Assembly (NCBI RefSeq): GCF_000142905.1
Contig: NW_013657642.1
Span: 186,854-250,853 of the forward strand
Source of the DNA: Thecamonas trahens ATCC 50062
Lineage: Eukaryota > Apusozoa > Apusomonadida > Apusomonadidae
DNA: 64,000 nt
Reading direction: 5' to 3'
Shown: in pieces, positions 30,154-40,761 of the stretch
Layout of the letters: every line of letters begins with the position of its first letter
How positions within the stretch are numbered: position 1 is the first letter of the stretch
Position numbers and translations under genes: made by a program
Notes under the pieces: generated by a model
The model's input: the letters and a program-made list of their open reading frames with translations, nothing else
Databases searched by the model: none
Told to the model about the DNA's origin: nothing

Positions 30154-30443
30154 CTAGACTCCGGTCAGCGGCGGCATGCTCGACAAGGAGGTAAAGTCCA
30201 TCATCTGAATCAGGTCTGTGGCGGGCGTTGTCGGAAGATTGCTTGTTGGTGGCTTAGTAGAGAGCTGCGGGAAGGGCGGAAGGTGGGCAAAGTACGTGGC
30301 CGGGTCCATCATGCCGCCATCGTCGAGCAGCGGATCGTCACCAGCAGAGGCTGGACAGTTGGCGGGGTGGAGCCCTTGCCCGACGACATGGCCCGGTCCA
30401 CCGAGGTAGTCGAGGCCAGAGAGTGCGGAGTCGTGGGGGAGCA
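30154..30443 (-). CDS. Probable continuation frame of the bHLH protein
   Basis: This frame has no ATG at its head but reads like protein: SGLDYLGGPGHV, DDPLLDDGGMMDPATYFAHL and LIQMMDFTSLSSMPPL. The acidic and hydrophobic mix resembles a transactivation segment. It overlaps the last 135 bp of the bHLH frame in another phase, so an intron or a base error must join the two. I could not place the junction. Confidence 0.4.
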
Positions 30444-30896
30444 CGGCTCCGGCGAGACTGACGCGTACGGAGTCGTCCGCTCGCCGCCGACGCCGCTGAC
30501 GCTGCCGACGCCGCCCGCCATTCCGAGCATGTTGGTACTTGGGTCCATCCGCAGCGAGTCCAAGGTGATCGAGTCTGCAGCAGATCCGCCACCAAGGCGC
30601 TCGATGCGAGCATTTGCGGCAGCGAGGGCCGACTCGAGCTCCTTGATGCGGCTCGACTGCTCCTCGACCGTGTCGATGGCGGTGGAGACGATGACCTTGA
30701 CGGTCTCCTTGGGATGCAAACCAAGGACCGATCCCAGAGTGTTGAACAGCTCCTTCATTTGTGCACGGAGCTTCTTTGAGCGAAGTCGCTGTTGCTCCGT
30801 CCCGCCCTTGCTTCCACTTCCACTATGGTTTGTCCGCCCAGCACGACGGGTCGACGACGAGGACTTGCGCTTGCGCGAGTGCGCCTGCAACGACAT
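30309..30896 (-). CDS. bHLH-like transcription factor, N-terminal frame
   Basis: The ATG at 30896 gives MSLQAHSRKRKSSSS and a 195-residue frame. A basic region (KGGTEQQRLRSKKLRAQM) leads into a helix-loop-helix (about 43-90: KELFNTLGSVLG, loop, ETVKVIVSTAIDTVEEQ) that runs on into a leucine-zipper-like helix (IKELESALAAANARIERL). The TEQQR-x-RSK start resembles plant-type bHLH basic regions. After residue 100 it is Ser/Pro-rich and the frame probably breaks. The likely role is sequence-specific DNA binding; the lack of the canonical ERxRR core makes the DNA target uncertain. Confidence 0.6.
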   Translation of the reverse strand: MSLQAHSRKRKSSSSTRRAGRTNHSGSGSKGGTEQQRLRSKKLRAQMKELFNTLGSVLGLHPKETVKVIVSTAIDTVEEQSSRIKELESALAAANARIERLGGGSAADSITLDSLRMDPSTNMLGMAGGVGSVSGVGGERTTPYASVSPEPCSPTTPHSLASTTSVDRAMSSGKGSTPPTVQPLLVTIRCSTMAA

Positions 30897-31464
30897 GGTG
30901 CGTGGCGTAGACAGCGAGAGTCCAGAGAGTGCTTGAAGCCTTTGTTCTCCTCCGGTGGCCTTACCTACTTTGCTGCTTGTCCTTTCCACCCAAGCCCTTT
31001 TTCTTGCGTCAGGTGTGTCTCTCTCTGCCTCTGGATGTGTGTGACTTGTTGTTGAGCCCCACGTGCCGTCGCTGTCTGCGTTGCGCAACGCGTGCCCAAT
31101 TGGCGTGTTCCACCACCATGGCATTGGGTCAAAGTAGACAGCGGTATATGTGGCGATGGGGGGGGAAGGGGGGGGGGAGAAGGGACAAGACAAGCTTCGA
31201 TCACTCTGTGTCTGGTGTGTACGTATGGCCTTGCGGTCGTATCATCGGCTGCGATGGGCTGGCGATGGGATATTGAAGTGGTACGCAAGGGTGGTAGGTA
31301 CTTGGCCAGTGACACGCCACACAGGCATGAGCGTATGAAGGCTATAGCTTTGAGCACGGCTACGTTGCAGATGTCTAGCTGCGTACACAGATGGACATGG
31401 TTCTCCTCTCCCACTCCATCAATATCATCACTATCATGCCGATGACTCAGGCTTTGCAGATCTT

Positions 31465-32409
31465 TTAGAACTGGAGAGCGGCGCCCTTAACCTTCTTCTC
31501 ACCGCCGAGCTCGAACTTCTTGCAGCGCTTGAGGACCTTCATGTGGCGTGCCTTGCACTTGGTGCACTCCAGACGGAGGGTGATCTTCTTGGTGGTCTTG
31601 GCCTGTGTGTGTGTGTGTGGAGAGGGGGGGGGGTTGTCGGGGAGGTAAAGTTGTGAGTCACAGCAGGGGAGGGGAGGGGAGGGGCATGACCACGGTAACT
31701 ACCACCATGGAGCAACATGTGCATGGCGTCGAGTGTGTGTGTCTGAAGCACAGCAGCGGTCATTCGGGGATGCGAGGTGGCGGGCGGGGGAGGGGGGCTG
31801 TGTGTGATCGGACACACGATGGCGGGAGGAGGACGAGGTGGCGGAGGGGGAGAGGATAGGGGGGAAGGGGGGGGGAGGAGGAGGGAGAAAGAGAGGGAAG
31901 TAGAGAATGATGGGGGTATTCAGGGAAGGCAGAGGAAGGGGTGGGGGGACAAGGCAGAGGAAGGGGGGGGGGAACGAGGGGGGGATGTGGTGGTTGTGCG
32001 GACGTACGTTCTTGTGGAAAATGGGCTTGGTCTGGCCACCGAAGCCCTTCTGCTTGCGGTCGTAACGGCGCTTGCCCTGGGCAAAGATGGAGGCCTTGCC
32101 GGTCTTGTACTGGGTGACCTTGTGCAGCTGGTGCTTCTTGCACGCCGCGGCACGGCAGTAGGTGTTGCTGTCCATCCAAGGGGGGTACAAGGGGGTGAGT
32201 CTCTGCTGCGTCTGGCTCCATCTCATACAAAACGCACTGAAAATAGGCGAGGGACGGCAGTGCTATCCAAGACCAGGACACACACTCACACCACACCACG
32301 CCATGCCCGTATGGATGTAGTACATGCTCTCCACCTAGTAACAACCCTCTCTCTCCAGCATCTCCTTCCTCAGCCTGGTCACCTACCGAGTCTTGGGCAC
32401 GTTCACCAT
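31465..32409 (-). CDS. RPL36A: 60S ribosomal protein eL42 (L36a/L44), three exons
   Basis: Exons are 32387-32409, 32008-32167 and 31465-31602; introns are 219 nt (GTAGGT...GGACAG) and 405 nt (GTACGT...ACACAG). The joined protein is 106 residues, the family length, starting [12 protein letters not shown] and ending KGAALQF. Zinc ligands are C12-x4-C17 and a C-x2-C in LECTKC, the fungal-type arrangement. Residue 56 is Pro (GGQTKPIF), the state linked to cycloheximide sensitivity in yeasts. It lies at the E-site of the large subunit. The TAA stop is followed by A. Confidence 0.97.
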
Positions 32410-32693
32410 GTTGGAGACAGTGAGTTGTGTGATTGATGCCGAGCCGAATCGAGTTCCGTCGACCACTCACCAAACCATGATGCCGCCGCGAGTCCATTTC
32501 ATTCATTCCTTCATTCATTCCCAACCTCTCGGCTGAGGCCAAAGGGCCAAAACAGGCAGAGCGCCTGTTGTGGCTCTTTGGCCTCTGACGGACGATTGGC
32601 AATGAGCCCTCCATCGATGGGTAAGAGGCTGCCGATGAAAGGGTGGGAAGAGTCGTGGTGTAGATGCAGCTGTGTGTGGTAGTTGAGGAGCTT

Positions 32694-33494
32694 TTAGCTC
32701 GCGGCGGCGGCGTCCGAGTCGAGGGCGGAGAGACGGAGCGGCTCGGATGAGGCGGCATCGCGGCGGGTAGATGCGGGAGAGTTGCGGGTGGCGACGAGGG
32801 CGGCGGCGCGAGGGGCGGGGCGGGCGGCAGGTGGCGGGGAGGCCACTTTGCGGATGGGTGAGGTCGACGGTGAGAAGATGAGCGGGACCGGGCGGCGGGA
32901 GGCGGAGGGAGGGCGCGAGCCCATAGAAGCAGCCAGGCCACGCGGAGCCGGGCACCTTGCCGGAGTGGTAGCGGCGGAGAAGGAGACGTGGGCGCGGCGC
33001 GGTTGTGGGCGCCAGAAGGCGGCCGGATCGGCGTCGCTCGAGTCATCGAGTAGATCCGAGTCGCGGGCAGGCTTGCGGGAGCGAAGACCGACGGCCATCC
33101 GGTCAAAGTGCTGCTCCTGCTTGCGGGCGAGGGTGCGGAGGCGGACAGGCGAGGCGTCGGCCAGCTCTTCTGCCTCAACGTAGGCCTCGAGCAGCGAGAG
33201 GCGGGCGGCGGACTCTTCGCGGACAGCGGCCTCGCCATCGACATTGACGCGGTCTCCCGCCCGACGCGGACGCGGACGGAGTGAGCGCTCCAGAAGCGAG
33301 TCTAGCTCGCTGTGGTCATGATAGCTCCCGTTCGGCTGAGTCTGGACCGCTGTCTCGCCCTCTACAATGCGGCGATCATAGCTCAGCCCCGCAGGTGTGC
33401 GGGCCGGCCAACGGCCCGACGGCGTGCGGCTTGGGCGGCCACTACCAGCCGTGATATCAAACTCGAGCTCGACAAGCAGCTCTTCGGCGTCCAT
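32694..33494 (-). CDS. Hypothetical Arg/Ser/Ala-rich protein
   Basis: A 266-residue protein from the ATG at 33494. It starts with an acidic hydrophobic stretch (MDAEELLVELEFDI), has a possible helix at about 94-135 (ARLSLLEAYVEAEELADASP) and a long Pro/Ser/Arg-rich tail with SxxP motifs (FSPSTSPIRKV), which could be proline-directed kinase sites. I recognise no family. Base composition matches the neighbours and the TAA stop followed by A fits local genes, so it is probably real. It is divergent from the CEP19-like gene with 325 bp between. Confidence 0.5.
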   Translation of the reverse strand: MDAEELLVELEFDITAGSGRPSRTPSGRWPARTPAGLSYDRRIVEGETAVQTQPNGSYHDHSELDSLLERSLRPRPRRAGDRVNVDGEAAVREESAARLSLLEAYVEAEELADASPVRLRTLARKQEQHFDRMAVGLRSRKPARDSDLLDDSSDADPAAFWRPQPRRAHVSFSAATTPARCPAPRGLAASMGSRPPSASRRPVPLIFSPSTSPIRKVASPPPAARPAPRAAALVATRNSPASTRRDAASSEPLRLSALDSDAAAAS

Positions 33495-33819
33495 GTCTGT
33501 TGGAGACGGGAGAGCAAGCAGCAGGGCTCGGTATGTCCTGGGTTGTCTGCTACGAGTGGGTCGAGTGTGGGTTTGGGGTGGGCAGTGGCCGGTGGCCGGT
33601 GGCCGGTGGCCGGTGGGCGGGCGGTGGGCGGGCGGGTGGTGAGTGACTGGCGAGTTGGCGCGGGAGTGGCAGCCGGCAAGGGGCCGAGGGCGGAGGGGCG
33701 GAGGGGAAAGAGGGGGGAGGGATTGGCGGTGAGCTGGTCACCTCACTTGCAGCTGCGGGAGGAAGAGAACGAGGAGAGGCAGAGGAAGAGCAAAGGAGGA
33801 GGGAGGAGTTGGAAAGACG

Positions 33820-34785
33820 ATGCTGCGGCCACTGAGGTTTGCGGTCAAGTACCAGCCGCCGGTTATTGTCATGGAGTACGAGCGGCCAGGTGGGGCCAAT
33901 GGTGGACGACTCCGTCGGCGGAAGATGCCTGTGCGTGGCGTAGATGAGGATGGTGCCGACCCGTATACCCTCACACGCCGCCTCTTTGATGCCCATCCGC
34001 GCCATCTCTCGCCGCAGTGGGTCAAGTTTGAGCAGGTGGAGAACCTTGTCTCGCGCATCCTCGCCGCGCCCCGTCATGAGCCGGCGGCCGAAGCTGGGCC
34101 GGAGGTCGAGGCTGGGGCCAAGGCTGAGCTAGAGCCGCAGCCACAGCCATCAGCCGGCCAAGCCGGGGTCAACTACAACGTGCTTGATGATGATGCGCTG
34201 CAGGAGGTCAAGGCCGGGATGGAGGCCGAGTTTGAGGCCAAGCGGCTCAAGCCGGGCGATCCGGGCTTTGAGTACGATGTGCGGGCCGAGTTTGACGAGG
34301 CTGACGAGCCGTGTGAGTGGGACGATCTGCTCGGCGAGGACGAGCCAGAGGCGGAGACCGAGGCGGAGCTGCAGCCGCAGCCATCGGCCAGTCAAGCCGG
34401 GGTCAACTACAACGTGCTTGATGATGATGCGCTGCAGGAGGTCAAAGCCGGGATGGAGGCCGAGTTTGAGGCCAAGCGGCTCAAGCCGGGCGATCCGGGC
34501 TTTGAGTACGATGTGCGGGCCGAGTTTGACGAGGCTGATGAGCCGTGTGAGTGGGACGATCTGCTCGGCGAGGACGAGCCAGAGGCGGAGGTGGATGCGG
34601 AGCAAGAGGCGACAACTTCCTCCAGGGCCGCTCAGCCCATCAAGTATGAAGCCGAAGAGTTTGAGGCTGATTCCTCCTCGTCGTCGTCTAGCGACTCAGA
34701 CGCGGACTCGTCGTCGGCGTCCGAGATCGAGTCCATCCCCGAAGAGCTGTACTCGTACGATGACGACGGTGGCGTGCTATTCTGA
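33820..34785 (+). CDS. CEP19: CEP19-like centriolar/ciliary protein with duplicated C-terminal module
   Basis: A 321-residue protein. Residues 1-90 match the CEP19 N-terminus: FAVKYQPPVIVMEYE, the RRRKMPVRG strand and LSPQWVKFEQVENLV. The CEP19 C-terminal module (LDDDALQEVKAGMEAEFEAK, GDPGFEYDVRAEFD, CEWDDLL) appears twice, at about residues 115-192 and 193-270, as a 234-bp tandem duplication with almost no differences. Human CEP19 has one copy and is 167 residues. CEP19 binds the small GTPase RABL2 and helps recruit IFT-B at the ciliary base; the C-terminal part is involved in this, so two modules might bind two partners (inference). The tail is Ser/Asp-rich. TAAA lies about 20 nt after the stop. 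Confidence 0.8.
   Translation: MLRPLRFAVKYQPPVIVMEYERPGGANGGRLRRRKMPVRGVDEDGADPYTLTRRLFDAHPRHLSPQWVKFEQVENLVSRILAAPRHEPAAEAGPEVEAGAKAELEPQPQPSAGQAGVNYNVLDDDALQEVKAGMEAEFEAKRLKPGDPGFEYDVRAEFDEADEPCEWDDLLGEDEPEAETEAELQPQPSASQAGVNYNVLDDDALQEVKAGMEAEFEAKRLKPGDPGFEYDVRAEFDEADEPCEWDDLLGEDEPEAEVDAEQEATTSSRAAQPIKYEAEEFEADSSSSSSSDSDADSSSASEIESIPEELYSYDDDGGVLF
34161..34610. repeat. 234-bp tandem duplication within the CEP19-like gene
   Basis: AGCCGGGGTCAACTACAACG begins at 34161 and again at 34395. The two units differ at only a handful of positions, which implies a recent duplication or gene conversion. Confidence 0.95.
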
Positions 34786-34884
34786 CCACTGCCTCCCCGG
34801 CTAAAGAACTAAGAAAAGCAAAGGACACCATCATGTCTTCATTGTTGTCACCAACAAGGACAGCCAAGTGGTGTGGGTAGGCGC

Positions 34885-35697
<813 letters not shown>

Positions 35698-35881
35698 TTA
35701 TGCATTCCCAGTCGTTCCTTCCATTGCGACACGTTTTTTGGATGCGGCCTTCCATTCCTTCGCAGCGTCGCAATCGAGCGCTCGCTTGGGAGGGTACACA
35801 CACACTGTCGCAAACGACTGCCCGCGCGACCTCCTGGCAGCCGCGCGACCTTTTGGCGGTCGCCTGCCACAGGCCCCGGCT

Positions 35882-37246
35882 TCACTTGCTACTGCCAGAG
35901 CTCGCAACCTGCTTGAACATCTTGATGCTCTTGTCGGCCTCGACAGTGATGAGGCGGGTGCCCGAGAGGTCAAAAGTGGCGTCAAGGATGGCGGCCTCGG
36001 ACTCGAGGGATCCCGGCTGGAGCGGGGTGCGGAGGTGCTGGTAGGCCGTGCCCGAGCCGTAGTCCCAGAACGTCAGTGCACCGCCCTCGCCGCCCGAGAC
36101 CATGACGCCGTCGTCGTTGATAGCCAGCGTGTGGATGGTGCCCTCGTGCTCGCGGAGCGTCTGCATCAGCTGGCCCTTGGGACAGGCAAACTTCTTGATC
36201 GAGCCGGCCGAGGCCGAGACAAAAGCGTATTCGGCCGGCGCGTGCGCCAACGCACGCACGGCCTTCTTGTGGTGGGTGAGCGTAACTGCAGAGCTCATGT
36301 TCCGCAGGTCCCACAGCCGCACCATCGAGTCGGCAGAGCCCGACACAATCTGCGGCTCGGCGGCAGAGCCGAGCAGCGAGAACACAGCGCCCTCGTGGCC
36401 GGCAAGAACCCCAATGGCGTTGCGCGACCGCACATCCCACACACGCACGTCGCGATCGCGCCCGCCGGTAAACAGCACGTCTAGCTCCGGATGCAGCGCG
36501 AGGGCGTACACTCCGCCGCGGTGGCCAAAGTACGACCGCGTCACCTGGTTCGTCTCCAGGTCCCAGCACTTGATGAGCTTGTCCTTGCTTGCAGAGAAGA
36601 GGAACGGGTGGCGCGCGTCAAACTGCAGCGCCGTCACGGCAGACAGGTGGCCCGTCAGCGTCAGCTCCAGCCCGCCGTCAGCGGCGTCCCAGATCTTGAT
36701 TGAGCAGTCGGCAGAGCCTGTGGCAAACCACTGGTTCGTCGGGTCCATGGCCACAGACTCGACCCACCCGGCGTGCCCGGCAATGACCCGATACAGCTTC
36801 CAATCCGCATGGCTCTTCACCTCGGCCTGCGCGAGCGCCTCTGCCCCGCGGGCAGTTGCAACCGCAAGCGCACGTGCAGACGACGACCGCATCGCCTCCA
36901 CCGCTGCATCCTGCGGCGCTCCCACAGCGCCAGGCTCTGTCCCGCGCCGCGCCTGTCCGCCCCCGCTCTCCACCTCCATCGCCACCACCGCCATGCTCGT
37001 CCCAGCGCTGCTCTTGCCATCGCTCCTGCTCTTGGCACTCTTACTCTTGCCGCCAGCATCCTCACCCTGCTGGCTGCTCGACACAGGATACACCGCCCGC
37101 GCACGAACCCGTCGCCCGTACCCAGCCAACTCGTTGTTCTCGCCGCCAACGCCGCTCGCCCACGCCTCGCCAAACAGCTCCGCCGTCCGCGCCTTGGAGT
37201 GGGCGCTCAGCTCTTCAAGCGTCCGCACACCACCTTCTGCCGCCAT
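35882..37246 (-). CDS. PLRG1: PLRG1/Prp46-like WD40 spliceosomal protein
   Basis: A 454-residue protein from the ATG at 37246 ([20 protein letters not shown]); the frame open further upstream runs into the uS10 promoter. The N-terminal third is low-complexity; residues about 145-440 are seven WD repeats. [63 protein letters not shown] and [12 protein letters not shown] are family-specific PLRG1 signatures. In yeast and human it is a core Prp19/NTC component needed for spliceosome activation. It shares a 250-bp divergent promoter with uS10. Confidence 0.93.
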   Translation of the reverse strand: MAAEGGVRTLEELSAHSKARTAELFGEAWASGVGGENNELAGYGRRVRARAVYPVSSSQQGEDAGGKSKSAKSRSDGKSSAGTSMAVVAMEVESGGGQARRGTEPGAVGAPQDAAVEAMRSSSARALAVATARGAEALAQAEVKSHADWKLYRVIAGHAGWVESVAMDPTNQWFATGSADCSIKIWDAADGGLELTLTGHLSAVTALQFDARHPFLFSASKDKLIKCWDLETNQVTRSYFGHRGGVYALALHPELDVLFTGGRDRDVRVWDVRSRNAIGVLAGHEGAVFSLLGSAAEPQIVSGSADSMVRLWDLRNMSSAVTLTHHKKAVRALAHAPAEYAFVSASAGSIKKFACPKGQLMQTLREHEGTIHTLAINDDGVMVSGGEGGALTFWDYGSGTAYQHLRTPLQPGSLESEAAILDATFDLSGTRLITVEADKSIKMFKQVASSGSSK

Positions 37247-37432
37247 CTCGCTCGCTATCCGCTTCAGCCCAAAGAGCAAGCGAGGTGGATGACTCCTTCC
37301 GCCCCCCCCCCCCGCCCCTTCGGTGAGGGGTTCGCCTTGGCCACCACCAACGAGCTCAGGATGAATCGCTTGGTCGACCGCCCATTCGCGCGAGCTCAAT
37401 TTGTGTTTTTCACTTTGGCCAAGAGTCGCCCC

Positions 37433-37440
37433 TTTGGCGC
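37433..37440 (+). promoter_or_regulatory. E2F-like TTTGGCGC motif in the PLRG1/uS10 divergent promoter
   Basis: TTTGGCGC lies 57 bp before the uS10 start codon and about 190 bp from the PLRG1 start. It matches the TTTSSCGC consensus; a regulatory role is inference. Confidence 0.25.
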
Positions 37441-37496
37441 AAGGGACAATGGACAGTCCCATTCGAAGACTCAGCCACCTCACACCTCTATTCATC

Positions 37497-38222
37497 ATGT
37501 CCAAGTCGAAGAAGGGCGCCGAGACCGCCGAGGTCCGCAAGATCCGCATCACTCTCTCCTCGCGTGACGTCAAGGCTGTCGAGAACGGTACGCCTAGTCT
37601 TGTGCTTGCCCCCTTCCCCTCCCTGCCTCGTACTGTGCTGCATTCCCTTCCCCCACCCTGGCTGTGATGGCCCGCGTACGGGCGGCTGGCAGAAAAATAT
37701 GCTTCCTCCCTCGGTTCTACTCGCCTCCCCTACGCGCCACACCGCGTGCCTGCAACCGACACTCTGCAAACCTATGCTCTAGGTGTGTATACTTCATCCC
37801 TCCTGCTCTGGTGCCTGGCCCCGTCCCCTACTGCCCTTCCCTGGCCCCGCTGTCGCATCGGTGTCTGTGTGATGGCCGCCAATTGTTTGACACTCGCCAA
37901 AGCAGGCCGACGCCGACTCACCCCCCCCCCCCTCCCTCCCCTGGACACACACCGGCTATCGACTGGAATAGTCTCGTCGGAGCTCATCCGCAACGCCAAG
38001 GCTGAGCAGCTCAAGGTCCGCGGCCCGCGCCGTATGCCGACCAAGGTCCTCCGCATCACCACCCGCAAGTCGCCGTGCGGTAACGGTACCAACACCTGGG
38101 ACAAGTTCGAGATGCGGATCCACAAGCGTGTCATCGACCTGCACTCGCCGTCGGACATTGTCCGCCAGATCACCTCCATCTCCATCGAGCCCGGAGTCGA
38201 GGTTGAGGTCTCGCTCATCTGA
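37497..38222 (+). CDS. RPS20: 40S ribosomal protein uS10 (RPS20), two exons
   Basis: Exon 1 is 37497-37587 (30 codons plus G) and exon 2 is 37972-38222. The 384-nt intron begins GTACGC and ends AATAG. The joined 113-residue protein reads [28 protein letters not shown], matching uS10 across the junction. Diagnostic later segments are [35 protein letters not shown] and [17 protein letters not shown]. It sits in the head of the small subunit and contacts mRNA and tRNA near the A site. The intron has C-runs near its 3' end. TAAA follows the TGA stop by a few bases. Confidence 0.96.
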
Positions 38223-38439
38223 GCCAGCTAAACACAAAGAACCCGTCTGCCATCTCCCCTGTTTACCCGTCCCCCTCCTGCCCCCTCCGGCCTCTGCCCG
38301 CACTCTGCTCGCCCTCCTCCCCCCCCCCCTCGCCTCCCCCCTACCTCCCCCTGCCCCACTTGCCCCACGCCACCTCTCCTCCACCCTCCCCTCCCATCCC
38401 CTCCTCCCAACTCCAACTCCGACCACCACCTGCCACCAC

Positions 38440-38925
38440 ATGGCCTCCTCTTCGCCTCTCCCGCTCCCGCTCTCCCACGCAGACATTGTCGCTGACATCG
38501 CAGCCTTGGAAGCTGCGCTCGACGCTGACGCCGCAGCCTCGCGCCACACCAGCCACACGCCGGCCTCTCCAACCTCACCAACCGCGCCAACCTCGCCAAC
38601 CGCGCCAACCTCGCCATCGAATCCACATTCCCCGCTGCCTCTTACTGCTGAAGACTATGACACGGCCGTGACAGAGCTCCATGCTCTTGCCGCGCGTCTC
38701 GACGCGCTTCGCGACGCCAACGGGTTGGACGACCCGGACGCGCCCGAGCACGCCTACGAGCTCTCCAAGGCCGTCGTCTCGGCACATCACTGGCTTGCCC
38801 GCCTCCATGCTGCTGCAGCTGCCCTCGGCTCGGACGTTGCCGAGCTCGGTCCTGATCTGGCTGCGCTCGCCGCCCGCGCCGCTGCGCACATGCGGACCGG
38901 CGGCCCCACCGCCAGCACGCCGTAA
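38440..38925 (+). CDS. Small helical hypothetical protein
   Basis: A 161-residue protein from the ATG at 38440. A first helix (HADIVADIAALEAALDADAA) is followed by a Thr/Ser/Pro linker with repeats of PTSPTA, then two or three amphipathic helices (DYDTAVTELHALAARLDALRD, YELSKAVVSAHHWLARLHAAA) up to the end. I do not recognise it. The helical layout would suit a small complex subunit. It is convergent with the NOPCHAP1-like gene, with only 17 bp between the stops. Confidence 0.5.
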   Translation: MASSSPLPLPLSHADIVADIAALEAALDADAAASRHTSHTPASPTSPTAPTSPTAPTSPSNPHSPLPLTAEDYDTAVTELHALAARLDALRDANGLDDPDAPEHAYELSKAVVSAHHWLARLHAAAAALGSDVAELGPDLAALAARAAAHMRTGGPTASTP

Positions 38926-38942
38926 CCATCCGCTCGCCTGCT

Positions 38943-39398
38943 TTACTCGCTCGCGCCCAATTCGGCAATCAAAGGACCTTCCTCCCCGTCCTGGCTCGTC
39001 ACCGCCGCAGGATGCTCCGGCTGCAGCGGGACGGCCTGCATGCCCGACGCCAACACGGCCTCCGGCGCGCCGTCAAAGACGCCCACTCCGAGATCTAGCT
39101 CGATGTGCTGCCTGTCCTCGCCCTCGCCGCCTTGACTCCCCTCGTCGTTATTGTCGTCGTTGATCTCCATCGACGCCGCCCCGGGCGGCAGCTGCGCCAG
39201 CACCTCGTTGGCCGCACGCATCGTCGGCAGAAACGCTGCAGCCCGCGCCAACAGCGGCGACGGCCCCATCCGATGGATGTCAGGCTTGCTCATCGGGCCA
39301 CCGCTCGCCGGCCCGCCGCCCGTCGTGCTCGGCTCGATCACCAGCATGTCTGCTACTCCCCCCGTCACCCCGCCCCCAGTAACACAGTCCGACGCCAT
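38943..39398 (-). CDS. NOPCHAP1/DUF4598-like protein
   Basis: A 151-residue protein from the ATG at 39398. The segment LLARAAAFLPTMRAANEVL resembles the 'FLPq...ANe.L' core of the NOPCHAP1 (C12orf45)/DUF4598 family, followed by an acidic stretch and IELDLGVGVFDG, which resembles the fungal family's C-terminal 'E-x-x-L-G-x-G-V' motif. In humans NOPCHAP1 links NOP58 to the R2TP/RUVBL chaperone in box C/D snoRNP assembly; here that role is inferred from a short match. An acceptor-like CAG at about 39406 leaves open an upstream exon beyond the gap. The TAA stop is followed by A. Confidence 0.5.
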   Translation of the reverse strand: MASDCVTGGGVTGGVADMLVIEPSTTGGGPASGGPMSKPDIHRMGPSPLLARAAAFLPTMRAANEVLAQLPPGAASMEINDDNNDEGSQGGEGEDRQHIELDLGVGVFDGAPEAVLASGMQAVPLQPEHPAAVTSQDGEEGPLIAELGASE

Positions 39399-39455
39399 CA
39401 CTCTGCATCAGTACAGCTACCGCCTCCGCCTCCGCCCTGCCCCTCCCACCCCCCA

Positions 39456-39691
39456 NNNNNNNNNNNNNNNNNNNNNNNNNNNNNNNNNNNNNNNNNNNNN
39501 NNNNNNNNNNNNNNNNNNNNNNNNNNNNNNNNNNNNNNNNNNNNNNNNNNNNNNNNNNNNNNNNNNNNNNNNNNNNNNNNNNNNNNNNNNNNNNNNNNNN
39601 NNNNNNNNNNNNNNNNNNNNNNNNNNNNNNNNNNNNNNNNNNNNNNNNNNNNNNNNNNNNNNNNNNNNNNNNNNNNNNNNNNNNNNNNNNN
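39456..39691. other. Assembly gap (236 N)
   Basis: It is flanked on both sides by C-runs (CCCCCA and ACCCCCCCA), the same context as the gaps at 10.9 and 51.7 kb. Confidence 0.98.
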
Positions 39692-39829
39692 ACCCCCCCA
39701 CCCCCCTCACTCCCTGCCAGCCATCACACCACAATCTTCCCCACCCCCCCACCCACCCCCGCCATCATGCCACCTCCTCACCTGGCCCTTCCCTGCCACA
39801 CTATGCACATACTAAGACTGTTCTCTTGC

Positions 39830-40740
39830 ACCTCAAGGAACTCGGGCCCGCCCTCTGTTGTGCCCATGCCCGTCATGTTCGAGTTGGCCATGACCAGGTC
39901 TCGCGAGTCGGGTGGCTCCGGTCGGGACCGGGTCACAATCGCCTTGGCCCACCACCAGCACCAAACCTTTAGCGGTACGGTCGTTCGGACGCGTTGTCGC
40001 GCGTCTCAACGTGAGCAACCCGATGATGCTTGACTTCCAGGTCACCGGCCGACGCTGCGCGACGCTTGCTTGGCCTGCGGCTTGACGTGGGAGGCGCGCC
40101 CGCACGTGATGGCCGACACGTAGACGCCCGCCTGAAGGATGCCCGAGTTGCCGTCGCGGTGACGGACGCCTGGGAGCATGGGCGAGGCGCGCGAGGTGCC
40201 GTACGGCGCCGCTCCTCCGGATCGGCGGGCGCGGACGGTGCGGAGCTTGTTGTTGACGACCCCGACAACCGGGAAGGAGAGCATCACAGGGTTGACCACA
40301 GCGGCCGGACGGGAGAGCGCGAGGATGTCTTGCGATGGACGAGCTTGCCGGTCAAGTCCGCGCCGTCGCGCAAGCGGAAGCGACCCTCTGCAGCGGTTGC
40401 TCGTCAACACCACTTTCCCAACAAGCCGCCGTGCGACGCGACTGCCTCGCCTGCCGGAAGCTTCATGGCAAGCGATCACGGCTGCGGACCTTTTGCACCG
40501 CGTGCAGCGTCCATCTCTGCATCGCCGACTGTGTTCTGTTGTGGCAGCCAATAACACACTTGTTTCAGGAGCTACTCTTTTACAACAATCCATGGACGTT
40601 GCGACGTCTCTGGAGCGTCGCGGAGCGCGGCTTGCGCGATGCCCATATTTGTCCAAGGGCCAAGAGTCATCAGTCAACGACCCCCCCCCCCCACACCACA
40701 CACACAAATACACTCGCGCTAGCTCATCGTGCTACGTAGC
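39830..40740 (+). pseudogene. Probable decayed piggyBac-like transposase remnant
   Basis: Frame 40335-40739 contains C-x2-C-x12-C-x2-C-x4-C-x3-C (RDCLACRKLHGKRSR...FCTACSVHLCIADC) with a His downstream, the layout of the C-terminal zinc ribbon of piggyBac-type (DDE_Tnp_1_7) transposases. Upstream, in another frame broken by stops, SGTVVRTR and LTWEARPHV sit about 40 residues apart in the order and spacing of the family's GTVR and W-x-D-x-R-x-V motifs; the Asp is Glu here. No terminal repeats or TTAA pair were identified. The zinc-ribbon match is fair, the rest tentative. The minus strand has a rival weakly coding-like frame, so the call is provisional. Confidence 0.4.
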
Positions 40741-40761
40741 GACCGTGCGCGCAATGCTTCA

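Noticed and set aside
30896-31193. N-terminal extension of the bHLH frame
   Set aside because: The extension begins at a non-ATG codon and looks like 5' UTR; the first good ATG is at 30896.
37247-37573. Longer N-terminus for PLRG1
   Set aside because: It would overlap the uS10 first exon on the other strand, and the residues show no PLRG1 similarity.
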